Positions 46,780 to 57,624 of a DNA stretch of 64,000 bases are shown piece by piece (position 1 is the stretch's first letter; each line of letters starts with the position of its first letter). Below the pieces are notes generated by a model. It saw only the letters and a list, made by a program, of their open reading frames with translations. It was not told where the DNA came from and searched no databases. The stretch is taken from the NCBI GenBank assembly GCA_030549495.1, contig JAUIRK010000054.1, positions 124,001-188,000 on the forward strand, written 5' to 3'. The stretch comes from Nectonema munidae (Eukaryota > Nematomorpha > Nectonematoida > Nectonematidae). A program made the position numbers and the translations under genes.

Positions 46780-48780
46780 TTTTTACCGCTGTATTCATCA
46801 TTTTAGTACAGTGAGGGCAGTTCATATAAATTTAAGGCTTGTAGCAATTTTTTATCCAAACATTTAAACTTTCAATTTATATTCAAAGGCCCAAATGTAA
46901 ATTGACACCTTCATACCTGGCAATCCCTAGATCCGAGTCCTAAATGTAATGTCAAACAATTTACTTTTAAAGTATATGTGTTGTTAAAAAAATCTTTGAC
47001 TTTTCTTCTCGAGAATCTGCTAATGATGTCTGCAGTAAATCTGTGATCAAGGATGTGGTTTCATGATCACTAGCCGAAGTGTCGTTACCTTCTGTTGTAT
47101 ACAGTGCTCCCACGGAAATCATTTTTCTCTGACAGCCTTTTTCCTCTCTCCATAGCTCTGTTGATATTTTTGCGTTCTGTTGTCCTCATAATTCCTTCAA
47201 TTACTTTTCATCGTTAATTAGCACTAGAAAAACGATAGGATCGCATAGAGGCGCAAACTTTTTTTAGTTAGAAAGAGATATTTTCATAAGACACTAAATA
47301 TTTTTGAGCATTTTGGTTACTTTGTTAATTAAAATAATTCAGAAACAAATAGCTTTAGATTTGTGTACATAAAATATTCAATTAATGATTCTTTTAGGTA
47401 AAATAAAGATTAAAAAAAAACATTTAGAAGAGCTTTATTTTTTTAAAAAAAGTTGGTTTTGGTAGTGTTAAATGCACGTGTCATAAAAAGTACAATTGCA
47501 TGACGGATTAACAAATTATAGAGGGAGGAGTGGTAGCATTTGGTGTGATGAAGACAGTATGCGAGTCGGATTGTGAATGGCAGAATAACGTGGGAGCGAA
47601 ACATTGGGAAAATTTGTTGGAGTAAATATTGTATAGGATAGAGGTATAAGGATAATTAAGTAGTCGATAAACGAGTTCTGGCTGTATTCTAATACAGCTT
47701 TTTAATTAGTTCTTCAGAAAAGAGACATTTTGACCTTTGAACACCAAATACTGAATCGGCTGAACCAAGAATTCTCTTTCCTAATGATTTATAAAGATCG
47801 TTTTCAGAATCATAGTATAAAACCTTCACTTCGTTAGAGTATAGCATATCTCTCGATAAGGCCTTTTCTTACGGACACAGTTGTTTCAGTATTGGAACGT
47901 CCAAATTCAATAACTTTTATCAATGCTTTAAATACTAAAGTATAAAATCAACAAATATACCTGATGAAAATATCGATTTTCTCTCTACCACTAATATTCT
48001 AAACTGAATAAGACAGATTTATTACACACATTGTTTCTGAATCTTCGGTTAGACAAAAACTGTATGTTTCTAGAATTTTGACACGAGTTTTTTTAAAATC
48101 GAAATGAAACAAATATACTATAAGATAAATGCTTTATTACTTGCGATGACTAGTGATCACTGTCTCACCATGTCTTAATGGGAAAGTTTAAAACAAGAAA
48201 ATCTCATCCTGTTCTATTCATTCCTTTTTAGATCCTTTTTTCAAATCTATTTTCGTTATAAACGTTAGCTATTAGCGGTAAATCTCAAAATTATTTGTAT
48301 TCACGATCATGCAAAGAGTATATGCTAGCCCAAAGCGTTATTCAGGTGATTATAGGCGAAATAGAAGAATAGGAAATGTTCTGAATCTTAATAGATGTGT
48401 GCAAAAATGACAGTGGACATGAAGAATTATAAGTTTGTTTTTGCTTTCACTCTGCCATATATGAATGATTTCGTTCTCTTGTCAATCACAAACAAAATAA
48501 TTCGACTTTATAAAATCGCTGCAGTTATGTTGTTGTTAGCCCCTTGATTACACTATCTCATTATCATCAGTGTAATCAATCAGTCCATTATTGAGAAGAA
48601 GAAAAAAATTAAATGTCGTATATTGCGCTGAGGGAGTACTACTACTACGAGTAAATACTCTCAGGGAAAATTAAAGTGTAATGTCGGCTTATAATGGTGT
48701 GGTGTGTTCACTGGACAAAAATTATTTTATAATAAATTTTGATAATAAAAAAAAGGAGTGCCCCCCCCCCCACCTCCCAT
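46780..48780. repeat. Composite repeat, copy B (without the hAT)
   Basis: Matches the outer blocks of copy A in order but has about 120 unrelated bases where copy A carries the hAT. It contains the inserted 148-bp segment at 47961-48108. It ends in a poly-C tract with 'attcccccctc'. Confidence 0.6.
47961..48108 (-). mobile_element. 148-bp insertion with 10-bp target duplication
   Basis: Flanked by perfect ACAAATATAC at 47951-47960 and 48109-48118. The inserted sequence matches the reverse complement of 44487-44634 with one difference over about 148 bp. It has no open frame, no poly-A and only a weak inverted CGATTTT/AAAATCG near its ends. Confidence 0.8.
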
Positions 48781-48922
48781 TCCCCCCTCAAATATAGTAA
48801 AGTAAATTCTTGGTGGAATATAGTGAAAAGGCAAGAACATATTTTCTAATTGCGGTATTTACAAGTAGAGGGGTAAGAGGGCTGTTTCCTTAATTGGAAA
48901 CACTCAATTGTATTTAAGTTAC

Positions 48923-49003
48923 CCCTTTGGGGAGCAGAATTTTGAAGACTAATCATTCGCTTTCTTTTCATTTCTCACCGATGTCACAGTGGTCATCAAG
49001 GGG
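48923..49003. mobile_element. Possible short TTAA MITE
   Basis: Left CCCCTTTGGGGAGCAG after a TTAC, right inverted GTGGTCATCAAGGGG before TTAA. Short, with degraded left target. Confidence 0.4.
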
Positions 49004-49009
49004 TTAAAT

Positions 49010-50330
49010 GTTAATTCTGGTAAACTCATAGCCAGCCATAGATAGTTGTGCAGTACAAGTAAAATCCTCCACGCGTTGTTAATGCGAGGAAAAGAGTAGG
49101 TGGACCTTGGAATCAGCAATTCGGTCGAAAACATGATATCCGAAAGGAACGGACTGCGAACGGCACAAACCTTTCACCCCGCCTATATTGGACGAAAAGT
49201 TAAAATATCTTTTTTTGCCACAAATTTTACTTTATATGCTTCTTTAATATTGTTTTTAGTATTTCTGTAAAATTTATGATACTTTTTTCATGTCTAAAAT
49301 TTAAAAAACATCACTACAAATGAAGTGCTTGGTTTAAAAGGATTTAAGAAGTGTTGGCAGTGTGAAGAATGAAAAACACGCCAAATAAAAGGAAATATCT
49401 GTTCAAGAAATCCTTTCTTTGCATCTTCACCATAAAAAGCGGTTCCTACGCTTTCTGTTTGACTTCAGGCAAAAGAGACTCATAAAGTGGAAATATTCTT
49501 TTTTAAAGATTCGTCATATCTATCTATTAAATATGTATTCATCATTTTAGCAGTATAGAAGTACGCTTGCTTCATAATTAAAGCGTGTAGGAAGAAGAAG
49601 CTAGAAGAAGTTTATCCATTATTTTTATAAACATGCATATTCTTGGATGACGAAAATATCGGTAAAATCAATTTTGCTTAGAGGTGTGTGCATAACACAA
49701 CAATGACACAGCAGCACAACAAACCATGTAGATAAAGCAGCATATAAAATAATAATAATCCTTTTAAGCGTTTGAGTGAGATGGATTGAGTGGATAGAGG
49801 AGATAGAGACACATTCTTTTATTTTAATGATTTATATTGTCTATTGATGTTAATTTCGTGCCATGGTTCACTCTATTTACCATGTCAAAGAGTTTAGAAC
49901 AAAAATTTAATGTCAATTAAACCCATTTTACACTGTTCGATCTCAGAAGCGTAAGATTGCGTCGAAAAAGCCAAACAAGAAACGAATATGATATTCATTT
50001 TGTTGAAAAACTAAAACGAGGAACTCCTTCAAGACCAAAACAAGATTCGCCAACGAATAAAACGAGATTTAGTGATTATGAGAAACAAGAATTACCGTAT
50101 ACAAGCTGAAATAACTAATATAAGCTTGTAGAATAGTATTTAACTGAGAAAATAGTCAAATAAGAAAACAAATTAGTCAAATCTTTTAACATTATTTAAA
50201 TTTAACACGCATAAAATACAGGCAATTTTAGGTTTTATAGTTGTGTCCACTAAATTTCATTTTAGTGATGCTCATCTTATTAGATATTCGTTGATTTTGT
50301 AAATTATTTTTACAACACACGTAGCGTATT
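49010..50330. other. Mostly featureless
   Basis: 49010-49170 is a diverged copy of the segment found at 52070-52360 ('ggtagatcttggactcagca' family). 49200-50330 shows no gene or repeat I recognise. Confidence 0.45.
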
Positions 50331-50332
50331 TC

Positions 50333-50463
50333 TGTGTGGGCTTGGTTAGATAAATGCGTTTCGATAACTCAATGTCATGGTTCGATTCCGCACCAAGCCT
50401 ACTTTCTTCATGGTTCGCTACAAGGGGCGCAAGTGTGCGATGGTGAAAACACCCCAGGTATGC
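50333..50463 (+). mobile_element. tRNA-derived SINE (plus)
   Basis: A head 'gtgggcttggttagataaat', a perfect box B GGTTCGATTCC (50379-50389), body 'gcaccaagcctactttcttc' and tail 'gaaaacaccccaggtatgcc'. It is the best full copy, parallel to 7424-7562. Confidence 0.75.
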
Positions 50464-50646
50464 CTTCTTTTCAAGTGTGATAGAGTGGAAATAGCAACGA
50501 GTGAGGATTCTAAAATTATCAAAATGCGCGATTATACAATTAAAGCTTAAAACTTTCCTTCCTGGCTGGAGGAGCAGAACTAGGAATCTTGTGAAAGCCA
50601 GGAAGTTTGAGTCAGAAGTGAAGAATTCGACTCGTAAATTTTCTAC

Positions 50647-50768
50647 CTTTTTCATCAATACACCAATCAATGTGAAATCAAATTCCATAATATCACATTC
50701 AAGAGTTTTGATATAACTGTTTTCACTTTGCGAAGAAGCACTGATAAACTGCATCCTCACATTGAATG
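50647..50768 (-). CDS. Candidate exon of an unknown gene
   Basis: The minus strand has an acceptor-like TTTTGCCTTTAAAG and donor AAAAAG|GTAGAA bounding 122 nt with one open frame, FNVRMQFISASSQSENSYIK followed by TLECDIMEFDFTLIGVLMKK. The open frame continues through the donor into the SINE. I do not recognise it, and there are no supporting neighbours. Confidence 0.2.
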
Positions 50769-50779
50769 CTTTAAAGGCA

Positions 50780-51890
50780 AAATGGCAGCGTCCCTGGCGA
50801 AAATACCGTTTTCATGAACACAAAAATTGATGCCGCTGCCAGAAATTGCCTCCTAAGCAGATTGGAGTTGGAGTCGGGACTCAGAGTGGGGCTTTTGTAG
50901 GCGATGAAGATTCTTTTTGTTGTTAGTGTTCTTAGCTATTTATTATACTATAAAGTGTCTAGATTTAGTTCGGCGATCAGTAGTCCAGAAGAATAAGTAG
51001 TCACGCACTAATTGGGATGGAATAATTTCAAACTTTACAGCACACATTTCTAACTACTGCCATTCGATTTTTAGCCATGGCAAAAAGATGAATAGTAGAA
51101 GTGCTTCTTGTGATGTAAAGTGCAAACATCGATCACTGTCATATCAGAAAAGAAGGCACACTTGAAAAAAATCGTCTTTGACTTATTTTTTCATTATCAA
51201 CCAACTTGTACTGATTTGAGAGATATTTAAATTTTAAGATGAGAAGATTAGCTATACAGTTTTTTGTATTTTAGCCTAATGATGGTTATTCCAGAAAAAT
51301 GGCTAATCAGGCAGGCACACTCCAGGTATTGGTGGTGATAGAGAGTTGTGCCAGCCAACAGACATGGGAGCCGCCACATCGTACAGCTGGCTCTAAGAGA
51401 GGATCCACGTGACCTTTCTATATACTAAAAGTGTGTGATCATGCGAAGGTTAAAATCAGAATGATGGTAATAATTCTGGTGATGATGGGAAAAAGGAAAA
51501 GTAGGTGGTATAAACTACTGACTGATTCGCTATCACAAGAAAGCATTTAATTAAAGTCCTTGAAGTTTTCATCCTTTTACACTTGTATAAAAGAGCAAGA
51601 AAAGTTTTGTCTTTCAAAAAACCTTGATGAAGAAGCAGAGAATAGCATGAGTAATATTGCATTACATACAACACCACCACAAATCTCAAACAGATCGCTT
51701 AAGATGAATGAGGGATAAAAGATACAAATAAAATCATGTGCCGTTTTTTTATTAAGAAGAATTCAAAGGTTTTTAGGTTTAGGCTTGCACTGGCGAGCCG
51801 ATCGTAGCATTCAAATCAAGCCAACACCTCGATTTTAAGGTTGTTTCCCCAATTGAGAGGATTCATCTCTAAGCTGTATTCAAACATATT
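50780..51890. other. Nothing recognised
   Basis: A GC-richer patch at 51310-51410 with a few 'ccagg' and 'gccagcc' motifs looks like repeat rather than gene. The minus ORF 51456-51689 has no recognisable domain. Confidence 0.4.
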
Positions 51891-51900
51891 AAGCGCTTAA

Positions 51901-52010
51901 CCACCAGAGTCGACTGTTTAAAATATGATTGTCTACGTTTATAAATCCTTTTCAATACAAATCGTCTGCTTACATTAGATATGATCTGATTATTCTGGCC
52001 GTTAACCGGT
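51901..52010. mobile_element. TTAA MITE copy
   Basis: TTAA at 51897-51900, left CCACCAGAGTCGACTG, right inverted TCTGGCCGTTAACCGG. Its right half is included in the tandem duplication below. Confidence 0.65.
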
Positions 52011-52318
52011 GAAATATCAATTGTTGTAAACTAAGTTATACAAAAGTATAGTTATGCAATACATGTAATAAACATTAGCGGGGTGTTAATGGAATGAAAA
52101 GACCAGGTAGATCTTGGACTCAGCATTCCCTGTCAATCCTTCCTTTTCAATACAAATCGTCTGCTTTACATTAGATATGGTCTGATTATCCTGTGAAATA
52201 TCCATTCTTGTAAACTAAGTTATACAAAAGTATAGTTATGCAATACATGTTAATAAACATTAGCGGGGTGTTAATGGAATGAAAAGACCGGGTAGATCTT
52301 GGACTCAGCATTCCCTGT
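51947..52318 (+). repeat. Tandem duplication of about 187 bp
   Basis: 51947-52133 and 52142-52318 are near-identical, from 'ccttttcaatacaaatcgtc' to 'ggactcagcattccctgt'. The second unit lacks about 15 bp around the MITE's right end. The MITE half has thus been copied together with its flank, so the event postdates the insertion. Confidence 0.85.
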
Positions 52319-52422
52319 GGTAGCACGTTATCCTCAAGGAAGGACACCGAACGTCACAAACAATTGTTACCTTCTTAACCTAACTTAATAATACCATACA
52401 TTATTATGCTATATTCGCCAAC

Positions 52423-52555
52423 CCTTTAAGAAGGAGCGTGACACCAGTGTCCAAAAAATCAAAATCGTCCGCTTTGAACATATAAAATGCGATTATGAAA
52501 GTGAGTTGACAATTCATCCGCAACTTTTCTGATCCTCAAAGCGTTGGCCTTTATC
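52423..52555. mobile_element. MITE, second TTAA-type family (degraded)
   Basis: The body 'gacaccagtgtccaaaaaat' followed by 'aatcgtccgctttgaacata' matches 45894-46014. Ends CAACCCTTTAAG and inverted CTCAAAGCGTTGG are imperfect, and the TTAA is not kept. Confidence 0.45.
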
Positions 52556-53499
52556 TGGCACAAATGATCCCAAGTAACTGTGGAATTAAAAAGCGTCTGT
52601 TTTAAGTTATGTAGAAATTCATTCAAAAAGTATTGGCTGAAAGAATTAAATGGTTTCCTTTCTCTACATTATCCTCCGTTTCAGAGCTGGAGCAAAAAAA
52701 TTTGCTATGTAATCTAATATATAAACGGGTAACAAACAAAAAAACATTGGATTTCGAATTGGATTGGAATTTGTGGGACTTTATTTATTGGAGCATGGTG
52801 CATTTCTTGATCGGAGAAACAAGAAATTCTATTTCGGGTACACTGAGAAACACGTTAAAAGATCTTGGATCGGTGTTCAAGGTGTACACAAATATAAAAT
52901 AATTGCTTTGTTTAAATTAGCAAAAATTTAACCAACCTCTTTATTTCTAGAGAGATACAGTTGGATTGGATGTTAGGCAAGTTTTTTTACTCACGGCCAC
53001 TTGACTTTTAAAAACGTGCCATTAGACAACACTATTTGAAAAAATACTTCGTACTTAAAAAATATAATTTAGTGGAGGGTAATTTCTTTCGCAATAAGAA
53101 AAGTACATGAACTTTTAATGTAAATGTTTATAATGTAAAATATATTAACAAATTTGGGTTTGATATCACTAAAATGCAACTCTCGCATTTATCTATAAGC
53201 TTATCGATTAAATTTGATGATTTTTAGTATTTTTTCGAAGCCGTAGATCATTTTAAATTTTAATTGTAGTCAAAAATACAATTGTTTAACTTATAGTAGA
53301 TGAGTTTTTAAATCCTTTTTTAACATACCCTTGGCTATTTATCGATAACTTATTTTAGTTTAACTTTGTTATCATCTATGCCTTTATTTTATTGAATAAT
53401 AATATGATAATTTCTGTTGTTTTTACATAAACAAAGCGTTTTGTTTTATACTAAATAAAGGATATTAAATTTTCAGTACTCGAATTTGCATTTCTTGTT

Positions 53500-53740
53500 T
53501 TTTGTCTTTTTTTAACAGATATATCAATTCCTTTTTTATTTTTTGCCCCACTTTGGTTAAGTTCCAGCAAAGTTTTATAATTTTCAAAATTTATTATAAA
53601 AGAATTTTTGTCCAATGAACACACCATTATTACCCGACATTATAATTGCACGGTAGGCTCTAATCCCACGATAACTGCACTGATTTTATCAAGTCAAATT
53701 ACCTTATTTGTAATTCTGATTGAATCACTACCTTCTAACT
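53500..53740 (-). repeat. Composite repeat, copy C edge (minus)
   Basis: On the minus strand 'ttcattggacaaaaattctt', 'aatgtcgggtaataatgg' and 'attcaatcagaattacaaat' match 30890-31000 of copy A, up to the hAT boundary. So copies A and C share the outer flank of the same hAT insertion. Confidence 0.65.
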
Positions 53741-55170
53741 CAGTGGTTTCAATCTGGAGTCCACGGTGCCCGAGAACTATAGCGAAGTAGTTCCATGAAG
53801 ACCGAGAAAGGGTCATTGAGTGGATCGTTTTACGCAACATATTGCATCCTTATTGGATCATTTGCGATTTTGGCAATAAGTCACATTTAAAAGCATAAAT
53901 AATTTAGTCTTTGAATTGAGTACCATTTTTATTCTTATGACGACTCATATCTGAAATTTGATTTTACTACATTAATAATGTCTGGTGGGGAAGAGGAACA
54001 TAAGTGTCTTTTGTGTTCTGAAGTGTTAGCCTCCACTTTTCTAAAGCGCGTCAAATGAAGCTGGCACTGGAAGTGAAGCACTCGAGTTTAGTAAACAAAA
54101 CTCTTTACCTAAAAGTCAAGGTGAACTATTGCACAAATCCAGGTTTGATAACATAGGAGTGTTTTTGTAAACTATGCTTTGAAAAGTTTCAAAAATATCT
54201 GTTCTCAAAAAGTCCCATAACATAGAAGAAAAGTTGATATTACCTTGTTGCAAAGATATCATATTGAATGTGCTAAGAAGTTCTGAACTTGTAAAGTTGA
54301 AGCATATCTTCGTGTCAAACGATACTGTTAGAAGGCGAATAGATGTTTGATGACATCGGAAGGGTGTTTTATTGATTTGGAATTCGATATTCACCTTTTT
54401 TGCAATTTAGATTGATGAAACAATGGATGCTGCAAACTTAACTACTTAATTCAGCCTTGCGTTTACGTACAATGTGTATATGACAAGCACCTGGTAGACA
54501 ATTTTTTGATTTAAAAAACTCTTAGCAGTAGAACCACTGCAAGAGAAATATTTGACAAGGTGGACAATTTTTTACAATACATGTTTAATCCGTTATCGAC
54601 CACAATAACCAGACGATATCTAATGTAAAGCAGAAGATTTGTATTAAAAAGCATTGATAAACGCAGACGATTTTATTTTTGTAAAGTCGCCATATGTCGA
54701 GTGTGGTCGATAACCGGTTAAGCCAGAACATCCACTTGATGTATACTGACAGTGATCTAGCATCATCTACATAGATACTATGGAAAGAAATCCAACAGTT
54801 TCAGCAAAGCAAATCAGACATGCATGTAGAATTTTTTGATGTCCGTTTCCCTATATTTCTATCATTTTTAGTGAACATATTTATTTGAATCGATCAATTC
54901 CCTTAAGCTTGCGATGAGAGTACACAATTGGCATAAAAAATTGAAAGCTTTTGTAATGAAGCTGAAATTATAGCATTCTTAGACAAGAAAAATTTTGCCC
55001 GATTTTCAAATATGTCCTGGAGGCCATGAAACACCTTGTAGCATATCTTAACCAAAAAATTTCTCTTTATTTTCCTAACGTACAAAAATTTGAAAAATAC
55101 AATGAAATTATCAAAAAAGGGGATTATAATCCTGAGTAGAGTAACCAAATCTGAGAAGACTTCTTAAACT
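53741..55170 (+). pseudogene. hAT (ZBED5-like) element, decayed, copy C
   Basis: It starts CAGTGGTTTCAATCTGGAG. A BED finger remnant reads EEHKCLLCSEVLASTFLKRV (about 54000-54055), then after a frame change LALEVKHSSLVNKT, which is the H-x-x-x-H end of the finger. Further transposase remnants follow to about 55150. Many breaks. A TTAA MITE (54589-54717) is inserted within it. Confidence 0.65.
54589..54717. mobile_element. TTAA MITE copy inside the hAT
   Basis: TTAA on both sides (54585-54588 and 54718-54721), left TCCGTTATCGACCACA, right inverted GTGTGGTCGATAACCGG. It lies in the opposite orientation to most other copies ('cagacgatatctaatgtaaa'). Confidence 0.8.
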
Positions 55171-55199
55171 TTATTGTTTGATTGAGGAGGTGCAAAACA

Positions 55200-56190
55200 T
55201 GTTTTTTGTGAAATGTCTCAAAGCGATAAACGAATATCAAAGAATTAACATGCTATAAAGCATTTTAAGTGTTATAAATAATGAACAAAATAAATTTAAT
55301 TTTCATAAGGAGTGCTCTTCTTTAGTCGAACCCGAAAGTGAGAGTTCGATTTAAAAATGTTAAATCCTTAAGTTTTTGAATTTAGAGTCAGAGATGGAAA
55401 TTTCCCCCAAACATCACACTGCCCCTTCCCAATCGAAAATTCATTACTCGACTGATACCACAATGTTCTAATATCACAAACATGTACTGTATATTTGTAT
55501 TATAGGCATGAATATGATCAGACTAGCTCTTCTAAAAATAAAATTTTGATTCCAAAAGACGATGGCTGTGAATATTTTAAGAATATTAAATGAAATGCAA
55601 CAAAATAAAATATAGATATTCGTTAAAAGTAATATTTGTGTTAAATAATTTCCGTTTTCTAGTTTTAAAATCGGAACTAATTAGAAATTAGAAAAGATCT
55701 TACATGAAAAAAGTTGCGAGTGATAAAAACGTGAAGATAATTCTTTGAAGTTATGCGTTAAAAAAAGAATGAAAAATGTCAAAATTTCATGCCACCTAAA
55801 TTTTCTAAAACAAAAAAAACATTATATATTTTTTATCAATCAACAATATAAATAAATATATAATAAGACAAATAGAGAAAAGTATATTAGATCAGATTAT
55901 AGATATGAAATGGTACATTTATTAGAACATTTTTTGTAGCTTACATTTTATTTTGCTTGTAATTTATTCTATTTTCTTTCTTTTTTTCAAAAAAAATTTC
56001 ACATTCCTCTCTTTTACTTTATTATACATCAGATAAAAATTTTATATTTAAAAAAAAATGATAAAGGTACCATATTGCTACCAAGATGCAATTTCAACTT
56101 TAAAAATTTTTAATTTTTCATCCTCTTTTGTGGATCTCAAAATTATGATTTCAATATACTCAACAAATATAAACATATTATTTATTTTTA
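55200..56190. other. Nothing recognised
   Basis: AT-rich single-copy-looking sequence without open frames of interest. Confidence 0.45.
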
Positions 56191-56198
56191 TAATATTC

Positions 56199-56475
56199 CA
56201 TAGGCGGATTTAGAGGGGGACGGAGCCGACGTATGCCCCCACCCCCCCCCCCCCCCAAATTAAATCAGACCTGTTACAAAAAATTTAAAAAACATTTGCA
56301 AAATGTCTTTGACTTTCATTTAATACATAATGCTTTGGTTAAACTATTAATCATATATAGAACATATATCTATAAGAATTTGTTTTAAAACCCTATCATT
56401 AAATTTATATGCTTGAAATTTGAGTTCTAGTTTAGTAAAATCCGCCCCCTAATACCAATTTCTAGATCCGCCCTG
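56199..56475. mobile_element. MITE with poly-C core (GGCGGATCTAG-type ends)
   Basis: Left CATAGGCGGATTTAGAGG and right inverted TTTCTAGATCCGCCCTG. TATTC occurs directly on both sides (56194-56198, 56476-56480), a possible short target duplication. A C tract of about 15 follows 'gtatgcccccac' just inside the left end. Confidence 0.6.
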
Positions 56476-56963
56476 TATTCTAATCATGGCATTTAATTAT
56501 TTTAGTGTTATATTTTATTATTTTTTATTTAGAAATTTACTCGAAGCTTAGATTTTAACAAGATCTTCAGAAATAAATATCACCTTTCAATTCATAACTA
56601 AAACATTGTTTTAACATTTTGCTTGGAACAAGGATCTCATACAAGCTCTTCATGAATAAATACTCCTATACGATTTATAGCATTAACAATAAAAATGCTT
56701 TTAAAATTAACTTGGAGCGAAAATTTCTAGGAAGATATTCATAGATAATATCGTTATCATTTATATCTTTATCGATAAAATAGCCTTTTATACGTTTCCT
56801 GGGAGCGGGGATATCGTAGAGGGTTGAGGAATCAAGGTTGGGAAGAGATGGAAGTAGTAGTGGGGTGATTAATAAAAATGGGATCGTATTTTTTAAAATA
56901 TTGGAAATGGGAATCGCATAGGAAATTTTCATTAGTCCCTTCCGATATTTCAGCTCTTATTTT

Positions 56964-57616
56964 GGTACTTTCCTGTTATCGCCCCACCACCCCAAAATGT
57001 TATAAAACATGTATTAAAGTACACAAATGTATTAAAAAAACAAGTGAAAAATCTTTTAATCTGTAGGTGGATAAAATTCAACCATATCAAAAAGAATCGC
57101 ATCAAACATATTACCATCATATATAATCGAAGATGAATGACGCCAAAGAAATTCAGCTAAATATCCAGATAGCATCTCTCGATTAGTTCCACATTGCCTC
57201 TTGTTTCTTACCTTTGCAGAACGCCACACACGCTCAATATGTTGAGTATGGACTCTGGTTTTGGGATCCACAAAATTGCGGTTGTGATTTACTGTCTGAT
57301 GTCGGTAATTTGGCACCCTTTTAACACCTTCATCATTAATTTTACGATAGGCACGCCACTCATCAGAAAATATAGTCGTTCCGGGACGTATGTATTGATT
57401 GATGAGTGGCAATAGTGTAGCTGCTGAACGATTTGGAACATTCACCATGAATACTTCATTGGTTTCAATGCAAATTCCTCCGAACACCCATTGTTGTGGG
57501 AGGATTCGACCAAATGATATATAGTAAGTTTAATGTAGGTTAGGTTAAAACAATACAAGAATATTTATCGTGGTAGAAGAGCGCGATGGGTGGTGGGGCG
57601 ATAACAGAAAAGTACC
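56964..57616 (-). mobile_element. Merlin DNA transposon, 653 bp, internally deleted
   Basis: Terminal inverted repeats GGTACTTTCCTGTTATCGCC and (inverted right end) GGTACTTTTCTGTTATCGCC extend about 30 bp, with one mismatch in the first 20. A perfect 8-bp target duplication CTTATTTT flanks it (56956-56963, 57617-57624), as known for Merlin. The interior carries only the C-terminal part of the transposase, so it is non-autonomous, but the sharp ends suggest fairly recent movement. Confidence 0.9.
57056..57520 (-). pseudogene. Merlin transposase, C-terminal half (IS1595/ISXO2-like)
   Basis: The open frame encodes QQWVFGGICIETNEVFMVNV, PNRSAATLLPLINQYIRPGT, TIFSDEWRAYRKI, VNHNRNFVDPKTRVHTQHIE and RVWRSAKVRNKRQCG, ending YLAEFLWRH. 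These are the DDE_Tnp_IS1595 blocks: second catalytic Asp in FSDEW and Glu in HTQHIE. About 145 residues are present; whole Merlin proteins are about twice that, and the N-terminal half with the first Asp is missing. The retained frame is uninterrupted to the stop at 57056. Confidence 0.88.
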
Positions 57617-57624
57617 CTTATTTT

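Noticed and set aside
52633-52902. Plus open frame of 89 codons
   Set aside because: No recognised motif, no splice or promoter context, and within the length expected by chance in this window.
57531-57548. Two TTAGG-like units inside the Merlin element, reminiscent of arthropod telomere repeat
   Set aside because: Only two units; chance.
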